From contig JAUNTL010000003.1 in NCBI GenBank assembly GCA_030538705.1, forward strand, positions 1 through 64,000: a stretch of 64,000 nucleotides of DNA. The letters run 5' to 3'. The notes beneath the pieces were generated by a model. That model was given only the letters and a program-made list of their open reading frames with translations. It was not told the DNA's origin and made no database searches. The DNA comes from Paracoccus sp. (in: a-proteobacteria) (GTDB lineage: Bacteria > Pseudomonadota > Alphaproteobacteria > Rhodobacterales > Rhodobacteraceae). The translations under genes and the position numbers were made by a program. Shown piece by piece: positions 26,730-34,957 of the stretch (positions are counted from its first letter, which is position 1; each line of letters begins with the position of its first letter).

Positions 26730-27490
26730 CCGGCAGCCTGATCTTCGAGACAGGCGAGGCGACCCATCAGGGCCGCGTGCGCGAGCATAACGAGGATGCG
26801 GCGCTGGCGCTGCCTCTGGCGGGGATATGGCTGGTCTCTGACGGGGTGGGCGGGCACGAGGCGGGCGACGTGGCCTCGGCGCTGATCGTCGAGGAGGTCG
26901 CCTCGGTCGGTGTCCCCGTCTCGGCGCAGGATCTGCGCGCCCGGATCACCGAACGGCTGGCGCGTGCCGACCGGCGTATCCGCGACCATGCCATCACGCG
27001 CGGCGGTGTGCTGATGGGGGCGACCGTGGTGGTGCTGATGATCCACGAGACAGGCTTTGTCTGCCTCTGGGCGGGCGACAGCCGCATCTATCTGATGCGC
27101 CACGGGCGGTTGACGCGGCTGACCACGGATCATTCCGAGGTGCAGGCGATGGTTGACGCGGGCAGGCTGACCGAGGCCGAGGCCCGCCGCTCGCCGCGCC
27201 GCAATGTCATCACCCGCGCCATCGGCATCGCGGATGCGGGCGGCACCGAGGCCGTGACCGGCACGGTCGAGCCGGACGACCTGTTCTTGCTGTGCAGCGA
27301 CGGTCTGACCGAGCATCTGGAGGACGAGGAACTGGCCCTGCATCTGTCGCAGCAACTGCCCGCACAGGCGATTGCCGAGGGGATGATCGCCGAGACGCTG
27401 GCACGCGGCGCGCGCGACAATGTGACGGCGCTGGTGCTGCGCTGCCTGCCCGGCACAGGCTTTGCCCCCGACGGCGAGACCCGCGCATGA
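26726..27490 (+). CDS. pppA: T6SS serine/threonine phosphatase PppA (PP2C)
   Basis: 254 residues, a minimal PP2C/Stp1-type phosphatase. Metal-binding motifs are present: 'GRVREHNEDAALA' (motif 1 Asp), 'LVSDGVGGHEAGDVAS' (motif 2), 'LWAGDSRIYLMRHGRLTRLTTDHS' (motif 5), 'LLCSDGLTEHLED' (motif 8) and 'ARDNVTALVLR' (motif 11). It reverses PpkA phosphorylation of Fha/TssL-type targets in known systems. It starts inside the tagF stop (ATGA) and its own stop overlaps the ppkA start (ATGA), so repressor, phosphatase and kinase are made from one coupled unit. Confidence 0.95.
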   Translation: MTGSLIFETGEATHQGRVREHNEDAALALPLAGIWLVSDGVGGHEAGDVASALIVEEVASVGVPVSAQDLRARITERLARADRRIRDHAITRGGVLMGATVVVLMIHETGFVCLWAGDSRIYLMRHGRLTRLTTDHSEVQAMVDAGRLTEAEARRSPRRNVITRAIGIADAGGTEAVTGTVEPDDLFLLCSDGLTEHLEDEELALHLSQQLPAQAIAEGMIAETLARGARDNVTALVLRCLPGTGFAPDGETRA

Positions 27491-30300
27491 CGCAACCGCC
27501 GAATGAGGGCGCGGGCGGAACAGCGGGCACCGCGCCCGACGATCCCCCGCGCGAAGGCGAGGGGATGCCAGAACAGCCCGCGCCGCATTCCACGCCGCCG
27601 GGCATGGCCGATGAGGGCGCGGCGGGGGCCTCCGGGGGCGGTAGCGCGCCCGGCCCGGAGGCGGCTGGGTCGCCCTGGGACATGGCCGGGGCGGCGTCCG
27701 GCAAGGCTGCCGCGGACAGCCCCCCGTCCGGTGCCGCAACGGATGTGACGACGGATAAGGACGCGTTGACACGCCAGACTGGCGCCACATGGATCGGCAG
27801 CGCGGTCAGCGACGACGATGCAGAGGCATTTCCCGATCCCGGCCTTGCCCCGGCGGACAAGGATGATGCCGCCCGGCGCATTGGCACCATGTGGGTTGAT
27901 GCCCCCGCCGCTGCCGGAGCGGGCGATGCGGACACCCCCGCCGATCCCGGCGCCGTTCTGGCGGACGACGTGGCCCGACCCTCTGGCACGACATGGAATG
28001 GCGCGCCTTCCGTCGCGGCGGATGGCCGCGTGGATGTGCCCGTTGCAGATGCGGGCAGGGCTGTGGCGTCGGATGCCACCCGCATCGGTGCGCCTGCGGG
28101 GCCTCTGGCGGGCGCCGCCCCGTTCGACGCGACACGGCTTTCGCCGCCGCCGGGCCAGCCGGTCGGTGATGCGCCGCAGCCATCCGACCCGACCCGCATT
28201 TCGGCCCCGCCTGCCGCCGCCGCCGCAACAGCAGCGACGGGCGCCGCAGCCGCCATTGCCGCGTCAGCGCGTCCCGTTTTACCCGCGCGCGAACGCACGC
28301 AGGCCGGTGTTCCTGCCCCCGGCGATGCCCGCCATATCCAGCCGGTCGAGCCGGGCGTCCTGATCAACAACAACTACCGCATCCAGCGCGTCGTCAGCGC
28401 GGGCGGCATGGGCGAGGTTTACCGGGGCGAGAACGTTTTTACCGGCGACCCCGTGGCCATCAAGATCGTGCTGCCCGATCTGGCCCGCGACCCCGAGATC
28501 ATCGGGCTGTTCAAGCGCGAGGCGCGCATTCTGGGGCAGTTGAGCGACGATGCCATCGTGCGGTATCACAACTTTGTCCTCGACACCGCGCTGAACCGCT
28601 ATTGTCTGGTGATGGAGTTCATCGACGGCACCCATCTGTGGGACCATGTCGATGCCGGTGGTCCGCTGGCCGAGGCCGAAGCGCTGGCGCTGATGCGGCG
28701 GGTGGCGGTCGGACTGGGCAAGGCCCATGCGCGCGGCGTCACGCACCGCGACCTGTCGCCCGACAATGTGATCCTGCGCGGCGGGCGCATCGACGATGCG
28801 GTGCTGATTGATTTCGGCATCGCGCGCTCGGACGAGTTGGGCGAGGGCGGGCTGGAGGGGCGTTTCGCGGGCAAACTGAAATATATCGCGCCCGAGCAAC
28901 TGGGCCATTGGGGCGGGCGTGTGGGACCGCGCACCGACATCTATGGCATGGCGCTGATGATGGTGGCCCTGCTGCGCGGCCGCGCGCTGGAGATGGGCAA
29001 CTCGACCGTCGAGGCGGCACAGGCGCGCCGTTCGATCCCGGATCTGGGGGGGCTGGGGCCGCGCGCCATGCCGCTGTTGCAATATATGCTGGAGCCGGAT
29101 CCAGAGGCGCGCCCGACCGATATGGCTGCCGTGGTGGCGATGCTGGATGATCCGACGCGGGTGCCCGCGCGCTATCGGCTGCCGCTGTGGAAAGAGGGCG
29201 CGGTCGGCAGCAGCACGGGGCTGCATACTGCGCCGCCGCTGGGCCGTGCCAGCTATGCGGGCGGCGGGCGGGTGGCGGTCGAGGATGCCTCGGACAGCCC
29301 CTTCAGTGCCGCAGCGATGGTCGAGGCGCGCGACGAGGTGGCGCCGGTGAAAACCGGGCGCGGTGGCGTGATCGCGGTCACGCTGCTGGCGCTGGCGGCA
29401 TTCGCGGGCGCGGGCGGGTGGCTGACGCGCGATGTCTGGATGGGCGGCGGCGACGCAGCACCCGGCCCGGTCACGGCGTCGCCCGCCGATCCCGTGCCAG
29501 CCGATCCGCTGGCCGGGCTGCCTGCGCGTGACGGGGCTACGCGGGCGGGGTTTCTGGGCGACTACGCGCTGCCGGACTGTGTGCTGGCGCGCCGGATCGA
29601 GGCAGGGGCCGAGGCAGGCCGCATCGGGGTCTTTGCGCAGGCCCTGCCATTCGCGGGCGAGGGGGCGCTGCTTGACGCCTATGCGGAGCAATTCGGCGCA
29701 CGCCCGGCGGTGGTCTCGCAGCCGGTGACGGCGGCGCAATGTCCGGTGCTGGATTTCACGGGCGCGCTGTCGGGGCGGGACGAGGCCCCCCCGGCGATGG
29801 TCATCGACAGCACCGAATTGCGCAGCGGTGGTGCGGTCATCGGGCGCGTCAGCGGCACGGCGGGGCGCAGCCTGTGGCTGTTTCTGGTCAGCTCTCGCGG
29901 GGCGGTTTACGACCTCTCGCCACGGTTGCGCGCCGAGGCCGATGGCAGCTTTACCTTCGAGGTGGGCATGGCGCTGCCCGAGGGCGACACCGAACCCGCG
30001 CCGCAATTGCTGGTCGCGGTGGCCTCGCGCGGGCCGCTGATCGCGGCGGCGGCGGCGGCCGACGGGGCGGATGCGGGCGCGCTGTTGCCGCGCGTGTTGG
30101 CCGAGATGGCCGGGGCGGGGGGCGCGGCGGCGGTGGATATTGCGGGCTTTACGCTGCTGCCTGCCGGTGCGCCGGTGGTGGCGCCCGAGGGGCCGCAGAC
30201 AGCCGGGGACGAGACCGCGCCGGAGGGTGATGGCGAGGGCATGAGCACGGGCGACGGTGAACGCGAGGGCGAGGGCGAGGGCGTGGGCGCGGCGCCCTGA
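27487..30300 (+). CDS. ppkA: T6SS transmembrane serine/threonine kinase PpkA
   Basis: 937 residues from ATG 27487, which overlaps the pppA stop. An N-terminal disordered region of ~290 residues carries six spaced threonine motifs (Thr101 ATWIG, Thr134 TMWVD, Thr169 TTWNG, Thr198 ATRIG, Thr216 ATRLS, Thr236 PTRIS). The kinase domain is at ~297-560: glycine loop SAGGMGEVY, Lys326 in VAIK, catalytic loop HRDLSPDN (His420-Asn427), DFG at 442-444, and APEQL. The usual catalytic-loop lysine is serine here. A linker with an SPF motif, one membrane helix (~627-645) and a periplasmic domain of ~240 residues follow, ending in a low-complexity Glu/Gly tail. In known systems it phosphorylates Fha or TssL to switch secretion on; the periplasmic part may sense the envelope. 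Confidence 0.93.
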   Translation: MTQPPNEGAGGTAGTAPDDPPREGEGMPEQPAPHSTPPGMADEGAAGASGGGSAPGPEAAGSPWDMAGAASGKAAADSPPSGAATDVTTDKDALTRQTGATWIGSAVSDDDAEAFPDPGLAPADKDDAARRIGTMWVDAPAAAGAGDADTPADPGAVLADDVARPSGTTWNGAPSVAADGRVDVPVADAGRAVASDATRIGAPAGPLAGAAPFDATRLSPPPGQPVGDAPQPSDPTRISAPPAAAAATAATGAAAAIAASARPVLPARERTQAGVPAPGDARHIQPVEPGVLINNNYRIQRVVSAGGMGEVYRGENVFTGDPVAIKIVLPDLARDPEIIGLFKREARILGQLSDDAIVRYHNFVLDTALNRYCLVMEFIDGTHLWDHVDAGGPLAEAEALALMRRVAVGLGKAHARGVTHRDLSPDNVILRGGRIDDAVLIDFGIARSDELGEGGLEGRFAGKLKYIAPEQLGHWGGRVGPRTDIYGMALMMVALLRGRALEMGNSTVEAAQARRSIPDLGGLGPRAMPLLQYMLEPDPEARPTDMAAVVAMLDDPTRVPARYRLPLWKEGAVGSSTGLHTAPPLGRASYAGGGRVAVEDASDSPFSAAAMVEARDEVAPVKTGRGGVIAVTLLALAAFAGAGGWLTRDVWMGGGDAAPGPVTASPADPVPADPLAGLPARDGATRAGFLGDYALPDCVLARRIEAGAEAGRIGVFAQALPFAGEGALLDAYAEQFGARPAVVSQPVTAAQCPVLDFTGALSGRDEAPPAMVIDSTELRSGGAVIGRVSGTAGRSLWLFLVSSRGAVYDLSPRLRAEADGSFTFEVGMALPEGDTEPAPQLLVAVASRGPLIAAAAAADGADAGALLPRVLAEMAGAGGAAAVDIAGFTLLPAGAPVVAPEGPQTAGDETAPEGDGEGMSTGDGEREGEGEGVGAAP

Positions 30301-30340
30301 TCCCTGCCATCAGGCAAGGGGTGATACCAGCACGAAAACA

Positions 30341-30568
30341 ATGTGGTATCTGTCCTTGACCCTTTATGCGGTGCTGATCGCCAGCGCGCCCTTGGTATCG
30401 ACCGGCCCGGCGGCGCCTACACGTCCTGACGCCCTCGACCGCGCGGATCTGCTGGCCGAGACGGATTGCGGCGGCGTTGCGGCTCGCCATCCGGCCCATT
30501 TCGCGCGTGGTCTTGGCCGGATTGCGTGCCACCACGCAGATGCCGAAAAGGGGCAGGGCCAGACATGA
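30341..30568 (+). CDS. Hypothetical small secreted protein after ppkA
   Basis: 75 residues. It starts with a credible signal sequence (MWYLSLTLYAVLIASAPLVS) and has a mature part of ~50 residues with two cysteines (in TDCGG and IACHH) and several histidines. Codon third positions are G/C-rich like the neighbours. It lies 40 bp after ppkA. Its stop overlaps the next ATG as ATGA, which argues for a real coupled pair. It could instead be the N-terminal part of one secreted Cys/His protein broken by a frameshift around 30565. Family not recognised. Confidence 0.45.
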   Translation: MWYLSLTLYAVLIASAPLVSTGPAAPTRPDALDRADLLAETDCGGVAARHPAHFARGLGRIACHHADAEKGQGQT

Positions 30569-30903
30569 CGCTGACGCGCGTGACCGTGCAGTCCGGCGAA
30601 CCCGAACGCCTGTCGGAAAACCTCATCATCCGCCATCATCCGCGCGGCGGTGCGGCCCGCGACATCACGCAGGGTGCGCATGACCATCGCGTGCCGTCCG
30701 ATGCACGGATGCAGCCTTCGGCATTGGTTGCGGGTGGCGGGCGGCTTGTCTCTGGCGGCGGCTATCGCGACCTGCACAGCACCGGCGATGCCTGCGGGCC
30801 GGGCACCGTCACCATCAAGGACCGCGCAGAGGCGATCTGTAACGGCAGCGATGGCGCGCATTGTCATCTCCGCACGCCGCTGCTGCGGGTCGAGATCCGC
30901 TGA
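30565..30903 (+). CDS. Hypothetical small protein coupled to the preceding ORF
   Basis: 112 residues from ATG 30565; an upstream start at 30466 in the same frame is less likely. No signal peptide of its own. It has His-rich and Gly-rich stretches ('IIRHHPRGGAARD', 'VAGGGRLVSGGGY') and three cysteines near the end (ACGPG, AICNG, AHCHL). Third codon positions look like those of real genes here. ATGA overlap with the upstream frame suggests coupling, or a frameshifted single gene. Its place between ppkA and the DUF6931/fha genes makes a T6SS accessory role possible, but nothing in the sequence shows it. Confidence 0.45.
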   Translation: MTLTRVTVQSGEPERLSENLIIRHHPRGGAARDITQGAHDHRVPSDARMQPSALVAGGGRLVSGGGYRDLHSTGDACGPGTVTIKDRAEAICNGSDGAHCHLRTPLLRVEIR

Positions 30904-31045
30904 AGGGCGCGCGCCCTTGCCCGCATCACGCCCCGATCACAACAAAGCCTGCGCAAATGGAACCACTTGCGCGCCGCATGGTTGACCTGTCGGGCGTGGC
31001 GCGGCACATCCTTTGCAACGCATCCGACACCTGCATGGGCCAAGC

Positions 31046-31810
31046 ATGAGCGACAGCACCAATCAGCCGCCCGAAGGCGGCGCTGCCTCCCCGGAACAGC
31101 CGCCGCTGGTGTTGCTGCGCAATCCTGTTGGCGCGGGCGATGATGCCGCGCGCACGGCACGGGACGGGGCGCCCGCGTCGCCGGGGCAGTCGTCCCCCCC
31201 CGCGGCGCGCCCGGAATTGCGAATCGTCGATCCCCGCCCGATGGAGGAGCGCACGCGCCCGCCATCGACCGCGCTGCGTTTCGCCAGCCCCGAATTGCTG
31301 TTTGCGGGCCTGCCCGAAGTAACCGAGCTGACCATGCAGCGCCCCCGTGCGGGCGAGGACGGGCTGGATTTCCTGCTGCGGCTGCGCGCCTCGACCACAC
31401 CCGAAGAGGCCGTGACCTATACCGCCTTTGCGGCCCTGCCCGAACGCGCGGCGGGCTGGGGCTATGAATGCCTGCGCTGTATGGCCGATCACCTGAACCC
31501 GATGGAACGCCCGATGATGGAGATGATCGCCGCATGGCTGGCCCATCCCGGCACCGCCACGCGCCACCGGGTGATGAAAGAGGCGCTTTACGCCCCCTCG
31601 CGCAGCCCCTCGGTGCTGCTGGGCCTTGCGGTGGGCTGGTCCTCGGGCGGGCCTGCACCCAATGACAGCCTGCGCGCGCCCGAATGGCGCACGCCGCAGG
31701 CGATCAACAGCGCTGTTCTGTCCTGCCTTGCGCGCGCCGACCTGTCGCGCCGCCCGATTTACCTTGCGCGCTTCATCGACATGGCCGAAGCCCTGTTCCG
31801 CGAATACTGA
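31046..31810 (+). CDS. T6SS-linked DUF6931-like protein
   Basis: 254 residues from ATG 31046. The first ~80 residues are Pro/Ala-rich and disordered. The rest is helical and looks like a cytoplasmic adaptor: 'LDFLLRLRASTTPEEAVTYTAFAALPERAAGWGYECLR', 'MERPMMEMIAAWLAHPGTATRHRVMKEAL', 'SPSVLLGLAVGWSSGGPAPND'. Proteins like this sit next to fha in T6SS clusters of alphaproteobacteria; I believe the domain is DUF6931, from memory. The function is unknown. It ends 10 bp before the tagH start, so it is likely cotranslated with the FHA protein. Confidence 0.8.
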   Translation: MSDSTNQPPEGGAASPEQPPLVLLRNPVGAGDDAARTARDGAPASPGQSSPPAARPELRIVDPRPMEERTRPPSTALRFASPELLFAGLPEVTELTMQRPRAGEDGLDFLLRLRASTTPEEAVTYTAFAALPERAAGWGYECLRCMADHLNPMERPMMEMIAAWLAHPGTATRHRVMKEALYAPSRSPSVLLGLAVGWSSGGPAPNDSLRAPEWRTPQAINSAVLSCLARADLSRRPIYLARFIDMAEALFREY

Positions 31811-31820
31811 CCGAGACGAC

Positions 31821-33356
31821 ATGAGCCTGACCCTGCTGATCGAGAATTTTCACCAACTGGACGATGGCGGTCCCGTCAGCGTGCAGGTGCCGCCTGCGGG
31901 GCTGTCGGTCGGGCGCGGCGCGGGTATGGGCTGGGTGCTGCCCGATGTCAGCCGCCACATCTCGGGGCATCATTTCGATGTCAGCTTTGACGGGGCGAAC
32001 TGGTGGCTGCGCGATGTCTCGACCAACGGCACCTTTCTGCAGGGGCAGCGTTATCGGCTGGACGGCGCGCACCGGCTGGGGCATGGCGACCGTTTTCAGG
32101 TCGGGCAATATGTGATCGTGGCGATGATGGACCAGCCTGCGGCGGCGCCGGGGCAGGCGATCTCGCCCGGTTCGCTGCCGCAATACGGGCCGGGCGGCGC
32201 GCCTGCGGGCGCACATGATGATCCCTGGTCGGTCGGCGGGGGCGGGGGCTATGCCCCGGTCGATCCGCTGCCCGCCGCACCATCGGCACGGCGCGGTCCC
32301 GATTTCGGCGAGGAGTTCATCGCCGCGCCGCAAGGCTTTGCCCCTGCGCAACCGATGGCGCCCCCGGTTGTGTCCCCGATGCCCCCCCTTGTGCCCGCGC
32401 AGTCGGGGCCGGGCGCAGCCCCACCCCCTTATCCGGGTGCCGTGCCCGGCATGGCGGCAGGGATGATGCCGCATCCGGCCATACCCGGCGCACCGAATCC
32501 CGCCCAAGATCCCGCGTCTCATGCCGCGCGTCCGGCCACCAGCCCGCCCGGACATGGCGCGGCACAGCCGGCCCCCGGCCTTGCGCGGCCCGTCAGCCAT
32601 CCGCCGGTCGCCGGGCCTGCCGCCGACGCCTTTATCCGCGCCTTTTGCAATGGCGCCGGGTTGCCGCCCGATCTGTTTGCCGATGTTCCCGCCGAAGGGC
32701 TGGCCCGCGCGCTGGGCGAAAGCGTGCGTCATGTCGCGCGCGAGGTGATGCTGCTGTTGCAAGACCGCGCCGCAGCCAAACAGTTCGCACTGGCGGGCGA
32801 GCGCACGATGCGCAGCGCCTCGGACAACAACCCTTTGAAATTCCTTCCTGATCCCGAACAGGCCATCGAGGCCATGTTCCTGCGCCCCCGCGCCGGTTTT
32901 CAGGCCGGCCCGGCCGGTCTGGAGGATGCGCTGAAGGATCTGCGGTTGCATCAGGCGGCTGTCTTTGCCGCGCTGCAACCGGCGCTGGCCAGGCTGCTGG
33001 GCGATCTGGCGCCCGAATCCGTCGAGGCCGAGGCCGAGACAGGGGGCGTGCGCCTCGGCTCGAACCGGCGCGCGCGGGCGTGGGAAATTTACGTTCAGCG
33101 CTGGGACAAGAAAAGCGCGGGCCACGACAACGGCATTCTGGACGAGTTTCTGTCCCATTTCTCGGCCGCTTATGGCGATGTGATCCGGCGCACGCAGGGG
33201 GGCGGGATGCCGGTGGACCCGACGCCGATCCGCCCGCAGATCGTCCACAGCAGCCCCGGCACGGCTGCGCCCCTCGATCAGCCGCCGGATCATTCCCCGG
33301 ATCATCCCGTGCACCCCCCCGGCGCGGGCGGCGGCAATGGCGGCCGGCCCGAATAA
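31821..33356 (+). CDS. tagH: T6SS FHA-domain protein TagH (Fha)
   Basis: 511 residues from ATG 31821; the longer open frame to 31626 overlaps the previous gene. The N-terminal FHA domain spans ~20-105, with the phosphothreonine-binding residues in place: Gly31-Arg32, Ser44-Arg45-His46 and Ser67-Thr-Asn-Gly70. A Pro/Ala/Gly-rich linker (~110-270) leads to the TagH C-terminal domain (~270-460: 'FIRAFCNGAGLPPDLFAD', 'NPLKFLPDPEQAIEAMFLRPRAGF', 'YGDVIRR'). FHA domains bind phosphorylated threonine, here presumably on PpkA and/or TssL. In Pseudomonas and Agrobacterium, Fha is the switch that starts T6SS assembly. Confidence 0.94.
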   Translation: MSLTLLIENFHQLDDGGPVSVQVPPAGLSVGRGAGMGWVLPDVSRHISGHHFDVSFDGANWWLRDVSTNGTFLQGQRYRLDGAHRLGHGDRFQVGQYVIVAMMDQPAAAPGQAISPGSLPQYGPGGAPAGAHDDPWSVGGGGGYAPVDPLPAAPSARRGPDFGEEFIAAPQGFAPAQPMAPPVVSPMPPLVPAQSGPGAAPPPYPGAVPGMAAGMMPHPAIPGAPNPAQDPASHAARPATSPPGHGAAQPAPGLARPVSHPPVAGPAADAFIRAFCNGAGLPPDLFADVPAEGLARALGESVRHVAREVMLLLQDRAAAKQFALAGERTMRSASDNNPLKFLPDPEQAIEAMFLRPRAGFQAGPAGLEDALKDLRLHQAAVFAALQPALARLLGDLAPESVEAEAETGGVRLGSNRRARAWEIYVQRWDKKSAGHDNGILDEFLSHFSAAYGDVIRRTQGGGMPVDPTPIRPQIVHSSPGTAAPLDQPPDHSPDHPVHPPGAGGGNGGRPE

Positions 33357-33391
33357 CCCCCACCCGCGCGCGAGGAAAAGGATAGCAGGCC

Positions 33392-34819
33392 ATGACGCTA
33401 GACTGGCTACTGGACCCGATCAGCGAGGACGCCCCCGGCGGCCCCGATCTGGAGCGCGCGGATGATCCCGCCTTTGTCGATTACTATTACGAGGCCGAAT
33501 CCCGGATGCCCGAGCGGTATTTCACCCCCGGCATGGCAGGGGTTGGCCGGGGCGCGCGCGAGGATCAACTGTTCGACCCGCGCAGCGTGGATGTCGCGCG
33601 CGAGACGGCGACGATCACCGCGCTGTTGCGTCGCTCGCGCGATTTGCGGCTGCTGTCGCTCTTGGCGCGGTTCCAGATCCTCGGCGGTCGCGCGGGCGCG
33701 TTTGCGGACACGCTGGAGGCCATCGCCGCCCTTTTGGCCGAGCGCGGCGAGGCGCTGCATCCCGACCTGTCGGACGGCCCGTCAGAGCGGCGCGGCGCGC
33801 TGGAGGTGCTGGCGGGGCAGCCCACCGTGATTGCGCCGCTACATCATCTGCCGCTGATCGAGGGGTCCGAGATCACCTTTCGCTATTATCAGGCCGCCGC
33901 TGGCCTGGTCGAGCGGCGCGAGAGCGAGGACGGCGCCGATGCGGGCGCGCTGATCTCGACCCTGCGCAATCCGGGCAATGCGGGCGCGGTCGCGCGCAGT
34001 CATACGGCGCTTGCCCGTGCCGCGCGCGCCACCGGACGCATCATGCGGCTGACGCGGACGCCACAGGCAGGGGGATTTTCGGTCGATCTGTCACCGCTGC
34101 TGAAGGCGCTGGGCGACCTTCAGGGGTTGATCGCACAGGCGCGCCCCGATCTTCGGGTCGAGACCGGCGAGGAGGAGCGCGGCGGCACCACGGCTGCGGA
34201 TGCGGCCGACCCCGCGCTGCCCGCGGCCGATCCCGGCCTGCCCGCAGCCGAGATTGCCGAGGGCGCGGCACCCGATGCATCGGCCGTCCATTCCGCGCCC
34301 CCGCCTGCGCCCCCCCCCGGCGGCATCGCCAGCCGGGCCGAGGCCGCAACCCGGCTGGAGGCCGCCGAACGCTGGCTGGCGGATGCGGAACCCTCGTCGC
34401 TGGCGCTGCTGCTGATCACCCAGGCGCGGCAGTTGATCGGCAAATCGCTGGTCGAGGCGCTGGAGGTTCTGATGCCCGCCGACGCCGCGCGCGCCGTCAT
34501 CAGCTTTTCGCCCGATACCGGATTCGCGCTGCCGATGGAGCGGCTGCGCGCGCTGAGCGGCGCCGCCCCTGCCAGCCCTGACGCGCCGGCCCCGTCCGCA
34601 GGCACCGGCACCGATGCCGCAGGCGCCACAGCGCAGCCGCCCGCCCCGATTCCCAACCGCGCAGCCCTGGCGGCCGAGTTGTCGGCGATCGAAAGCTGGT
34701 TCCGCGCGGCCGAACCGGCAAGCCCGATTCCCATCCTTCTGGCACGCGCAAGGGGGTTTCTGGATCGTGGGTTTGAGTCTATTCTGACAGAGCTTATCCC
34801 GCGTCAGCCGCAAGGTTGA
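33392..34819 (+). CDS. tssA: Type VI secretion protein TssA (ImpA family)
   Basis: 475 residues. The ImpA_N domain is at the N-terminus: 'LLDPISEDAPGGPDLERADDPAFVDYYYEAESR', with 'DLRLLSLLARFQILGGRAGAFADTLEAIAALLAERGEALHP' and the 'RRGALEVL' turn. An Ala/Pro-rich linker (about 270-310) joins it to a helical C-terminal region made of two similar short segments ('AERWLADAEPSSLALLLITQARQLIGKS' and 'IESWFRAAEPASPIPILLARARGFL'), each with a W-x2-AEP-x-S pattern. TssA primes and caps sheath growth. It is the last gene before the more A/T-rich gap at 34820-34957. Confidence 0.92.
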   Translation: MTLDWLLDPISEDAPGGPDLERADDPAFVDYYYEAESRMPERYFTPGMAGVGRGAREDQLFDPRSVDVARETATITALLRRSRDLRLLSLLARFQILGGRAGAFADTLEAIAALLAERGEALHPDLSDGPSERRGALEVLAGQPTVIAPLHHLPLIEGSEITFRYYQAAAGLVERRESEDGADAGALISTLRNPGNAGAVARSHTALARAARATGRIMRLTRTPQAGGFSVDLSPLLKALGDLQGLIAQARPDLRVETGEEERGGTTAADAADPALPAADPGLPAAEIAEGAAPDASAVHSAPPPAPPPGGIASRAEAATRLEAAERWLADAEPSSLALLLITQARQLIGKSLVEALEVLMPADAARAVISFSPDTGFALPMERLRALSGAAPASPDAPAPSAGTGTDAAGATAQPPAPIPNRAALAAELSAIESWFRAAEPASPIPILLARARGFLDRGFESILTELIPRQPQG

Positions 34820-34904
34820 TGCGAAAAACAATCACCAGTTGCAAAGCGACAAAAAGCAATGCGAGAATGCTGCAAAACGGGAACCTTTACCCCCTCTCGC
34901 AAGA

Positions 34905-34933
34905 TTGACTTGAGCGGGAAATGAGGGTCATTT
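34905..34933 (+). promoter_or_regulatory. Possible promoter of the tssB-clpV segment
   Basis: The 138-bp tssA-tssB gap is clearly richer in A/T than its surroundings. TTGACT at 34905-34910 is followed after 17 bases by TCATTT (34928-34933), a loose sigma-70 pair, and by the ribosome site GAGGAACAGG before tssB. I saw no -24/-12 sigma-54 pattern. The -10 match is weak. Confidence 0.35.
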
Positions 34934-34957
34934 TGCGCCAAAGCGAGGAACAGGATC

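Noticed and set aside
30364..30867. Minus-strand open frame in the gap after ppkA
   Set aside because: The plus-strand pair there has a signal peptide, G/C-rich third positions and an ATGA overlap; the minus frame has none of these.
34820..34957. Sigma-54 promoter upstream of tssB
   Set aside because: No TGGCAC-N5-TTGC-like pair is visible; the only candidate is a weak sigma-70-like pair.
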